A stretch of 64,000 bases of DNA from assembly GCA_963799395.1 (NCBI GenBank), contig CAWCWZ010000071.1, positions 62,001-126,000 on the forward strand, in the 5' to 3' direction. This DNA comes from Bog-752 sp963799395 (GTDB taxonomy: Bacteria > Actinomycetota > Thermoleophilia > UBA2241). The notes beneath the pieces were generated by a model. It made no database searches. It had not been told where the DNA came from and saw nothing but the letters and a program-made list of their open reading frames with translations. The position numbers and the translations under genes were made by a program. Positions 46,795 to 54,149 of this stretch are shown here, piece by piece. Every line of letters begins with the position of its first letter. Positions within the stretch are counted from its first letter, which is position 1.

Positions 46795-47061
46795 TGCTTC
46801 TCCTTCTTGTCGAGTGACGGAGCGTCGTTGTCTACCGCGCGCTTGCGGCGGGCGGGCCGGCACAGGGCGGTCGTCGGGTCGATAGTACAGCCTGGGCCAG
46901 GGCGCCAAGCTCGTGTCGCCGTTGGCCCGGCGGTCCGGAATGGCGGCCGGGTCGAGGTGGTGGGGCCGATCGGACGGCCTACGGCGTGGAAACGCGACGG
47001 CCGTGGTACGAAACATGGGCAGGGTAACAGGCCCTTCGTCCCAACGAGTGGAGGTCGCACC

Positions 47062-47455
47062 ATGAACAGAGACAGCGGCGCAGGCTGGATCATGTATGCA
47101 TGGATCGTCCTGATCGTCCTCGGTGTCTGGAACGTCATCGAAGGCATCGTGGCGATCAGCCGCTCGCACTTCTTCACGGCGACCGGCGCTCACTACGTCT
47201 ACTCCGACCTCAAGACCTGGGGCTGGATCATCCTGATCTGGGGCATCCTCGAGGTCCTCGCCGCGGGCAGCGTCGTGCGTGGCGGCCAGTGGGGCCGCTG
47301 GTTCGGCATCTTCGTGGCCGGCATCGCCATCATCCTGCAGTTCCTCGGCTCTGCCGATCTATCCGTTCTGGGCGCTGATCAGCATCTTCATGTTCGCCCT
47401 CGTGCTGTACGGACTGGTGGCCTACGGCGGGACGGGTCAGTCGCTCAACGGCTGA
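47062..47455 (+). CDS. DUF7144-type small membrane protein, frameshifted
   Basis: About 130 residues with four spans. The pattern YAWIVLIVLGVWNVIEGIVAI, then LKTWGWIILIWGILEVLAAGS, GRWFGIFVAGIAIILQFL and the end LPIYPFWALISIFMFALVLYGLVAYG matches the actinobacterial family I know as DUF7144. One extra base near 47355 splits the fourth span. Start ATG has GGAGG. Function unknown. It faces the methyltransferase gene. Confidence 0.78.
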
Positions 47456-47498
47456 GCGCGCAGGCCGCCATGCGGCGCAAGGCAAGGCTCTGGCAGGC

Positions 47499-48299
47499 TC
47501 AGGCGCCCGCCGGCTCGGCCACGGCGATCATCGCGGGCGAGCCGTCGGCGAACGGCGAGCGGTCGTAGTCGCCGTAGAGGGCGGCGACGCGAAAGCCGGC
47601 GCGCACGAGCAGATGTTCGAGCTCGTAGCGGAACACGTAGCGCAGGCTGATCGTCTCGGTCAGGCACCGCGTCGCGCTGTCGGCGGCGACGATCTCGTAG
47701 GTCACCTCGCAGTCGGCGCTCTGCAGCGCGCGCCGGTAGCCGACCACCGTCACCCACCAGCGGATGCGCCGTCCGTCCGTCCAGTCGACCACCTGGGCGC
47801 TCGCCTCGCCGTCGGCGGTCTCGGCGCCGGCGTGTGAAGCCGGCGCCGGATCGGGATTGGGGAGGTCGAGGACGAGCGTGCCGTGTGACAGCAGGTGGGT
47901 GCGGCAGCGGGCGAGACAGGCGAGCTGCTGCTCCACCGTGAGCAACTGCTGAAAGCCGCCGAACGGACAGATGATCGCTGCGAAACGGCGGCCGAGGTCA
48001 AACGACGTCATGTCCTGAACGACCAGCCGCGCGCGCTCGCGCACCTCCGCAGGCTCGGATCGCAGCTTGGCGCGACAGCGCTCGAGCATCTGGGCGGAGA
48101 GGTCGAGTCCGGTGATCTGCGCGCCGGCGCGCGCCAGCGGCACCAGCACGCGACCGGTCCCGCAGCCGAGCTCGAGGAGGGGACCGCCACCCGCCGGGAC
48201 GGCCACCGCCCGCCAGAACGCGGCGTCGTCGCGGGACGCGTAGACGGCGTCATAGATAGCGGCGAGCTCGGCAGTCCGGATGGCGCTGGAATCGTTCAT
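47499..48299 (-). CDS. Class I SAM-dependent methyltransferase
   Basis: 266 residues. SAM-binding motif I is LLELGCGTGRVLVPLA, motif II ITGLDLSAQMLERCR, and the later AIICPFGGFQQLLT and GTLVLDLPNP motifs belong to the methyltransferase-25 type fold. The C-terminal half is beta-rich and ends with FRVAALYGDYDRSPFADGSPAMIAVA, typical of small-molecule methyltransferases. Substrate unknown. ATG 48299. It diverges from the SHOCT gene across a 210-base leader region. Confidence 0.88.
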   Translation of the reverse strand: MNDSSAIRTAELAAIYDAVYASRDDAAFWRAVAVPAGGGPLLELGCGTGRVLVPLARAGAQITGLDLSAQMLERCRAKLRSEPAEVRERARLVVQDMTSFDLGRRFAAIICPFGGFQQLLTVEQQLACLARCRTHLLSHGTLVLDLPNPDPAPASHAGAETADGEASAQVVDWTDGRRIRWWVTVVGYRRALQSADCEVTYEIVAADSATRCLTETISLRYVFRYELEHLLVRAGFRVAALYGDYDRSPFADGSPAMIAVAEPAGA

Positions 48300-48372
48300 G
48301 GCGTCTCGATTCGCTTCTTGCACACCTTGAGTCTTCCGCCGAATCGTACACGAAGCGTGCCTCGCGCTCGGG

Positions 48373-48397
48373 GTTACGAGAGGGGGTCCAGGGGTAT
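48373..48397 (+). promoter_or_regulatory. Possible stress sigma (SigB/SigF-type) promoter
   Basis: GTTA, 15 bases, GGGTAT. Actinobacterial SigB-type promoters read about GTTT-N14-16-GGGTAT. It would drive the SHOCT-DUF6325 genes with a leader of roughly 105 bases. Confidence 0.4.
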
Positions 48398-48509
48398 CAG
48401 GCACGTACTGAGCGGGCGCGTCGCGCCGCCGAGCCCACAGTCGAGCTGCACAGCCGAGAACCAGCCGGCGCACGTCGAAGGATCGGGCAATCGGACGAGG
48501 AGGGAGACC

Positions 48510-48797
48510 ATGCCATTTCTCTTGCGCGCTGCCATCGTAGGCGGGGGCGCCTACGCCGTCGGCAGGCACATGCAGAGGGGCCGCGACCAGAACGCCGCCC
48601 AGGACCAGCAGATCGCCGACCTGCAGGCCCAACAGGCGCCGCAGGCCCCTGCGGCTCCCGCGCCGGCGGCGCCGGCTCCCGCCAACGATGAGGACGCCAT
48701 GGCCAAGCTCTCGCAGCTCAAGACCCTGCTCGACCAGGGCGTGCTCACCCAGGCCGAGTTCGACATGCAAAAGCAGAAGATCCTGATGAGCATGTAA
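48510..48797 (+). CDS. SHOCT-domain protein with short membrane-like N-terminus
   Basis: 95 residues. A Gly/Ala-rich hydrophobic start (AAIVGGGAYAVG) is followed by a charged, Gln-rich segment, an Ala-Pro linker and a C-terminal SHOCT motif (MAKLSQLKTLLDQGVLTQAEFDMQKQKIL). SHOCT motifs are oligomerisation or membrane-association modules at protein termini. ATG with AGGGAG. The DUF6325 gene follows after 37 bases; I recall this pair as common in actinobacteria, but its role is unknown. Confidence 0.85.
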   Translation: MPFLLRAAIVGGGAYAVGRHMQRGRDQNAAQDQQIADLQAQQAPQAPAAPAPAAPAPANDEDAMAKLSQLKTLLDQGVLTQAEFDMQKQKILMSM

Positions 48798-48834
48798 AGG
48801 GCCGGGACGCCACTTACCGACAAGGAGGGAAACG

Positions 48835-49323
48835 ATGGCACTTGGTCCGGTACAGCTCCTGACCATAGGTTTCGACGAGCCCGACTTCCACGGCGCGATC
48901 ATGGACGAGATGAAGCGCCTGCGCGAGCACGACATCGTGCGCCTGATCGACGTGCTGATCGTCGCCAAGGACGACGACGGCCACATCACCGAGGTCGAGG
49001 TCGCCGACAAGCCCGAGCTTGCCGAGTACGGCGCCCTGGCCGGCGCTCTTCTGGGTCTAGGCGCCGCCGGCGAGGAGGGCATGGAAGCGGGCGCCGTGGC
49101 CGGCGCCGAGGCGATGGCCGACGGCCAGCTCTACGACCCCGACGAGGTCTGGGTGCTGGCCGAGGAGATCCCGCCCGGCACGGTGGCCGCCATCTGCCTG
49201 CTCGAGCACCGCTGGGCCATCCCCCTGCGCGACGCCATCCTGGGCGCCGGCGGCACGGTCCTGGTCGACGAGTGGATGCACCCTGAGGACCTCGTGCGCT
49301 ACGGCGCCGAGGCGGTCGAGTAG
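48835..49323 (+). CDS. DUF6325-family protein
   Basis: 162 residues. It begins LGPVQLLTIGFDEPDFHGAIMDEM, a ferredoxin-like alpha/beta opening, then has IVRLIDVLIVAKDDDGHI, an Ala/Gly-rich middle (ALAGALLGLGAAGEEGMEAGAVAGAEA) and ends with LLEHRWAIPLRDAILGAGG. This matches what I recall of DUF6325, found in actinobacteria next to SHOCT genes. The overall plan (alpha/beta, Gly-rich middle, alpha/beta) parallels the zipper proteins at 46282 and 61559. ATG with AAGGAGG. A strong terminator follows, so the SHOCT-DUF6325 pair is a unit. Confidence 0.8.
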   Translation: MALGPVQLLTIGFDEPDFHGAIMDEMKRLREHDIVRLIDVLIVAKDDDGHITEVEVADKPELAEYGALAGALLGLGAAGEEGMEAGAVAGAEAMADGQLYDPDEVWVLAEEIPPGTVAAICLLEHRWAIPLRDAILGAGGTVLVDEWMHPEDLVRYGAEAVE

Positions 49324-49340
49324 GAAAATCCACAGCCCTC

Positions 49341-49384
49341 GACGCAGGCCACGGGGGCGCCGTAAGGCGCCCCGTGGCCTGCGT
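49341..49384. terminator. Hairpin terminator after the DUF6325 gene
   Basis: 20-bp GC stem with one bulged G and a GTAA loop, 17 bases after the stop codon. It separates the SHOCT-DUF6325 pair from the following genes. Confidence 0.85.
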
Positions 49385-49531
49385 CCGCCGGCGCCGCGGC
49401 ACATCGGGTGAGCACGTCGGGCGGAATTCGGGAAGAAGGAACTCTCCGGAGCCGACGAGACGGTCTTCTCGGCAGGCGCCGGCACGGCCTGGACCCGACA
49501 GAGAATCGCGAGCGAAAGGACGCACCCCACC

Positions 49532-49987
49532 ATGAGTGACGACATCGAGAAGACGCTCGAAGACATCGAAGCCCTGTTCGCGCAGACGGCGCGCGAGATG
49601 ACCACCGACGGCGACAAGGTCACCTTCCACGGCCTCTCGCCCGCTACCCTCTACTTTTCCGACCGGCCGCAGCGCGTCGTCGGGCACCTGACGACCAGGA
49701 GTTTCGTCGACGAGTGGGGCGAGGGCGAGAACAGCTTCGCCGACGACCCGCCGAACGCGGTGATCTCGTTCGTGGAGACCGGCGACCAGACTCCGGAGGA
49801 CGCCATCGTCGTCCTCAAGGACCCGGTGCTCGAGAGCGACTCGCTCACCTACACGGTGGAGATGCTCGAAGGCAGCCTGCCGGCCAAGGGCGAGCTCGTC
49901 TCGGTGTTCATCGACCCCTTCGGCCGGCCGCTTTCGCCGGTGTCGCTCGCCGGCATGAACCGGCGCTCCCGGCGGCGGGGACGGTAG
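49532..49987 (+). CDS. Conserved protein of unknown function (copy A of a paralogous pair)
   Basis: 151 residues, soluble. The centre carries a highly conserved stretch: FHGLSPATLYFSDRPQRVVG, then GEGENSFADDPPNAVISF. The end is SVFIDPFGRPLSPVSLAG followed by a run of basic residues. The paralogue at 61091 shares about two thirds of these positions. Such proteins occur widely in environmental bacteria as hypotheticals. I cannot assign a family name. The N-terminus is acidic and helical (DDIEKTLEDIEALFAQ). Start ATG 49532 after a weak ribosome-binding site. It precedes the ClC gene by 20 bases. Confidence 0.7.
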   Translation: MSDDIEKTLEDIEALFAQTAREMTTDGDKVTFHGLSPATLYFSDRPQRVVGHLTTRSFVDEWGEGENSFADDPPNAVISFVETGDQTPEDAIVVLKDPVLESDSLTYTVEMLEGSLPAKGELVSVFIDPFGRPLSPVSLAGMNRRSRRRGR

Positions 49988-50006
49988 CCGGCAGAAGGAG
50001 GCGCGT

Positions 50007-51390
50007 GTGGAGGACGGGGCGGCCGGCGGGGGCGCCGACGCACAAGCGGGCGGGGCTGGCGGCGCGACCCCGGCCGCTGCCGGCGCGGCGGCGACGAGCG
50101 GCGGTCCGCCCGCCGGTGAAGCGTCGTGGTCGCGATTCCTCTACGTCCACGTCGTCGTCACTGCGCTCGCCGGCGGCTTCGCCGTGCTCGGCTGGTTCGC
50201 CCTCTACGAGTGGCTGAACAAGAAGCTCTGGGACAACGGCTTCGTTGCCGCGCACCATTGGATGTTCCCCGTCATCTGCCTGCCGCTGTCGCTGGTCGTG
50301 GGCCTGCTCGTGAAGTACTTCAAGGCCCCCAGCAACCTCGACGGCTCCATGCTCGACAGTCTGACCGGCGACACCTCTCATCTGCGCTGGAAGAACCTGC
50401 CCGTGACCGTCGTCCAGTCGCTCGTGTCGCTGTTCTCGGGAGCCGTGCTGGGCCCCGAGGGGCGATCGGCCAGATCTCCTCGCAAGATCGCCGCGTTCTA
50501 CTGCGACGTGTTCGGGATCCCCTCCAGGACCGGCCGAAGCTGGTCTTCACGAGCGTCGCCTCGGCCTACAACGGCCTGCTCGAGAGTCCGGTGTTCACCG
50601 CCGTCCTGGGCACCGAGGTCGCACCCGACAAGACGGCCTGGCTCGCGACGCTCGCCAGCCACCCTGATAGGCGGCGGCATAGGGTACGGGATCTTCCTGC
50701 TCGTCGGCTCGTCCGGGTTTGCCGATTTCCTGCACCTGCCGCCCGTCTCGCACTACGTCGCGCTCGACATGGTCTACGTCGTCCTGCTGGCGCTCGTCGG
50801 CATCGTGCTGGCCGTGCTCACCGGGCTTGTTCATGCGGGCGGCCGCCCGTCTGTTCGGCAGGCTCCGGGAGCGCATCGTCACGCGGGCCCTGCTCGCCGG
50901 CGTGATCTTCAGCGTGGTGGGCTACTTCGCGCCGCTCGTGATGTTCTCGGGCGAGAGCCAATCGAAGACGCTCATCGCCAACGCCGCCACCTACGGCGTC
51001 GCCCTGCTTCTGCTGATCGCCGTCGCCAAGCTCGCCCTCCTGGCCGTGGGCTTCAAGAGCGGCTTTCTGGGCGGCCCGACGTTCCCGCTGATCTTCGCCT
51101 CGACCGCGGTGGCCCTCGCCCTGAGCATCGTGTTTCCGGGGATCCCGGTCGCCATCCTGGTCGCTGGCATCATGGCGAGCGCCGTCTACGTGCTCTTCAG
51201 AACGCCGCTCATGGTCGTCCTGCTCACGGCGTTCATGCTGGACGCGACGCCGGACCTGACCGCCTTGATCGTCCTGTCGGTGGCCACCGCGATGATCGTC
51301 ACGCCGCCGCTTCTGAGCCGGATCGCCGCTCGCCAGGCTGGGCGGCAGGCGGAGTCGCCGACCTCGACCCAGGTCGCCGGCCACGCCTAG
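50007..51390 (+). CDS. ClC-family chloride channel/antiporter, frame broken about five times
   Basis: About 460 residues when pieced together, starting at GTG 50007. ClC signatures are VLGPEGAIGQIS (equivalent to GxEGP-x-x-x-G), SVASAYNGLLESPVFTAVLGTE and GFLGGPTFPLIF (GxFxP), with SGES and LVAGIMASAVYVLFRTPLMVVLLTAFML near the end. The GSGIP motif is replaced by SNLDGSML, so it is a divergent member. Frame changes are needed near 50463, 50485, 50525, 50665 and 50830, and each joins family sequence; one is a missing G in a G run. A long Gly/Ala-rich N-terminus is unusual. Confidence 0.85.
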
Positions 51391-51432
51391 CGCTTCGTGC
51401 CGGAACTGACAAAGAGAAGGAGTGGCACAGAG

Positions 51433-52312
51433 ATGATGGACCCCGAACGCCTGGCGAGCTGGAACGAGGGTGCGGCCCGGACCGCGATCCTCGAGTTCGT
51501 GCGGTCGGTGACCCAGCCGGGAGACGGGTTCGTGCCGGCCGCGGAGCGGGTCGCCACCTTCGACAACGACGGCACGCTGTGGTGCGAGAAGCCCATGTAC
51601 GTGCAGGCCGACTTCGTCTTTCGACGCTGGAAGGAGATGGTCGAGGCCAAGCCGGGACTGGCCAGCGGAGCAGCCCTACAAAGCGCTCGTCGAAGGCGAC
51701 CGTGAGTGGCTCTCTCACGTCTACGAGCACGCGGCGGACATGCTCAAGGGCGCGACCGCGGCCTACGAGGGGATCACGACCACCGCCTTCGAGGCGGCCG
51801 TGACGGACTTCTTCGAGACGGCACGGCACCCGAGTCTGGGCGTGCCGTACTTCGAGGTCGCCTACCGGCCCATGCGCGAGCTGATCGCGTTCCTCGAGGC
51901 GAGCGGCTTCCAGGTCTACATCTGCTCCGGCGGGGCCGCGACTTCGTGCGACCGGTCGCCGAGCGGCTGTACGGCATTCCGCGCGAACGCGTGATCGGCT
52001 CGGCGACCACCCTCGAGTATCGCGACGGCGACCTGTATCGCACGGCCGGGATCGAGCAGCCGATCGACGACGGTCCCGGCAAGCCCGTGCACATCTGGAC
52101 CCGCACCGGACGCAAGCCCCTGCTCGCCGGCGGCAACGCCGACGGCGACGTGCCGATGCTCGAGATCGCCCGCTTCGGGCTGCTCGTGCATCACGACGAC
52201 GCCGCGCGTCGAGTTCGCCTACGACGCCGGCGCCGAGAAGGCGCTCGCACAGGCGAAGGCCCGCGGGTGGACGGTCGTCAGCATGAAGGAGGACTTCGGG
52301 AAGGTCTTCTGA
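51433..52312 (+). CDS. HAD-superfamily phosphatase, frameshifted
   Basis: About 292 residues. The HAD nucleophile motif is ATFDNDGTLWCEKP (near 43-52), motif II is VYICSGGGRDFV, the lysine region is GKPVHIWTRTGRKPLLAGGNADGD and motif III is the GNADGDVPM Asp pair. The helical cap (YEHAADMLKGATAAYEGITT) is like phosphoserine-phosphatase-type HADs. Frame changes near 51675, 51945 and 52206 must be corrected. This subgroup often lies beside sulfatase and channel genes in soil bacteria. Substrate unknown. ATG 51433, with AAGGAG 12 bases upstream. Confidence 0.87.
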
Positions 52313-52492
52313 GGGGCACCACGCCGGCGGAGTCGCAAGCCGCCCCCGCGTCGGCCGTCGGCCAAACGCCTCGGCGGCGTGTCGTGGGGAGATAGGATCC
52401 TGGTGAACGGCGTCGTGCTCGTGGGCAAGGGCATCGGCGGGCTGTCGTGATGAGCGGTCGCGGCGGCGCGACCCGCAAGGAGGTTTCCTGAG

Positions 52493-52768
52493 ATGACGCA
52501 AGCACCCGGTCCCGGCCGGTCGGCCTCGCCCACCCGGTTCGTGATGCCGGCGATCGCCGGCGCGATCGCCGTGGCCGTCCTGGCGTTCATCGTCCAGAAC
52601 CGCGGGCCGGTCAAGCTGGCCTGGCTGTTCTGGAGCTTCTCGTGGCCGCTCTGGCTCCTGCTCGTGGTGACGATCGGCCTGTCGCTCCTGGCCGGACAGC
52701 TCATGCTCATGCTGCGGCGCCACCGCCGCAGGGTGGCCAGGCGCGCGGCGCGCCGCGGCGATATCTGA
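52493..52768 (+). CDS. LapA-domain membrane protein
   Basis: 91 residues. Two spans flank a short loop with the invariant FIVQNRGPVKLAWLFWSF motif of LapA (DUF1049) proteins, and a basic C-terminus (RRHRRRVARRAARR) faces the cytoplasm. In E. coli LapA helps adjust lipopolysaccharide assembly; in gram-positive bacteria its role is unknown. ATG with AAGGAGG. The 180 bases before it hold a possible TAGGAT -10 but no clear gene. It is followed by the AI-2E-family transporter gene after 42 bases. Confidence 0.88.
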   Translation: MTQAPGPGRSASPTRFVMPAIAGAIAVAVLAFIVQNRGPVKLAWLFWSFSWPLWLLLVVTIGLSLLAGQLMLMLRRHRRRVARRAARRGDI

Positions 52769-52810
52769 CGTCGGGTGCGGCGGCGGTCGGCGAAAGGAGG
52801 GGCTCGCCAT

Positions 52811-53959
52811 ATGGATGAGCAGCGGCTTCCCGGCTCTGACGCACCTCCATCACGGGAGGGCGGTCCGAGCGACGCGGTCGCGAACCGCCAGGATGACGTT
52901 CTCGCCGGCCGCTACGGCCTTACGCCGAGCCTGCGCCTGCTGCTCAGCCTCGCCGCCGCGGCCGTCGTGCTGGTGTTCATGCGCTACGCGGCCTCGATCA
53001 TCAACCCGTTGCTGCTGGCGCTCGTCATCACGATGGCCGTCTCGCCCTTCCTCCACTGGCTCGTGCGCAAGGGTCTGCCGTTGTGGGCGGCCTGGCTGCT
53101 CACGGTCTTCGTGACGCTGGCTGCCGTCGCCGCCGTCGTGGCCGCCGTGCTCATCGGTGTCTCCCACCTGATCGGCGAGATCCCCCGCTATCAGGCGCAG
53201 CTCGCCGCCCGCTGGCAGCACGCGACCGACGCTCTCGGCCACCTCGGCATCCACTCCTCGGGTCTGACCCAGGGGTCGGGCGCCCCGCTCGAATCTCACC
53301 ACGTCGCTTCGTTTGCCGTCTCCGCCCTCCATGCGGTCAAGCGCGCGGTCTCGCTGGGTCTGCTCACCCTCCTGCTCGTGCTGTTCATGCTGGGCGAGGC
53401 GACGACCATCAGCCTGCGGTTCGCGAGCACGCCGCCGCAGGTGAGTCGCTCGCTCGCCCGCCTCGAGGACTTCACCCGCGACATGCGGCGCTTCGTGCAG
53501 GCCCAGACCATCACCGGCCTGATCGAGGGCGTCGCCGTCACGGTGCTGCTGTGGGTGATCGGCGTGCACTACGCCCCGCTGTGGGGCCTTCTCGCCTTCT
53601 TCATGGCCTTCATCCCGACGCTCGGCGCGTTGCTCGCCATGGCGCCGCCGGCGTTCCTCGCGCTGCTCGAGCAGGGCTGGGCCCAGGCTCTCGCCGTCGT
53701 CCTCGGCATCCTCCTGATCTACGCGATCATCGGCAACGTCCTCGGTCGACGGCTGGTGGCCCATCACACGAACCTGTCGCCGCTCGTCGTCGTCCTCTCC
53801 GTGGTCGTCTGGGGCTGGGTGCTCGGGCTGCTCGGCGGTCTGCTGGCGGTTCCCATGACGCTCCTCGTGCGCCGCCTGTTCATCGAGGTCTACGACGAGT
53901 CGGGCTGGACGACGGCGCTCCTGGGGCGACCTCACCGCGACCGCGGGCCGGCGTCGTAG
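52811..53959 (+). CDS. AI-2E-family (TqsA/PerM-like) transporter
   Basis: 382 residues with about eight spans. Family landmarks are YAASIINPLLLALVITMAVSPFLHWLVRKG, the amphipathic middle region, RFVQAQTITGLIEGVAVTVLLWVIGVHYAPLWGLLAFFMAFIPTLGA and the final NVLGRRLVAHHTNLSPLVVVLSVVVWGWVLGLLGG. Despite the name, members include sodium/proton antiporters and permeases; export of autoinducer-2 is not implied here. Strong AAAGGAGG before ATG 52811. Same direction as LapA and the upstream phosphatase and channel genes. Confidence 0.9.
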   Translation: MDEQRLPGSDAPPSREGGPSDAVANRQDDVLAGRYGLTPSLRLLLSLAAAAVVLVFMRYAASIINPLLLALVITMAVSPFLHWLVRKGLPLWAAWLLTVFVTLAAVAAVVAAVLIGVSHLIGEIPRYQAQLAARWQHATDALGHLGIHSSGLTQGSGAPLESHHVASFAVSALHAVKRAVSLGLLTLLLVLFMLGEATTISLRFASTPPQVSRSLARLEDFTRDMRRFVQAQTITGLIEGVAVTVLLWVIGVHYAPLWGLLAFFMAFIPTLGALLAMAPPAFLALLEQGWAQALAVVLGILLIYAIIGNVLGRRLVAHHTNLSPLVVVLSVVVWGWVLGLLGGLLAVPMTLLVRRLFIEVYDESGWTTALLGRPHRDRGPAS

Positions 53960-54149
53960 TCGGGTCGCGGGCGGTGGCGGGCCGGTGAGGTGAGCGAGCG
54001 CGGCACGGCAACGTGGTGACGGACACCGTGTATGGGTAAGAAGGGGCCACTCAGGGACGGGACACGGCGCGCCACGCAGCACAGAGAGCGCCGCGCCTGC
54101 GTAGAGAGCCTGCCTCGAGGGAGCCGTTCGTCTACCAGTGGGGGTAGCC

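Noticed and set aside
52401..52492. Two 13-15-codon frames before LapA
   Set aside because: They are too short, have no ribosome-binding site and have no recognisable sequence.
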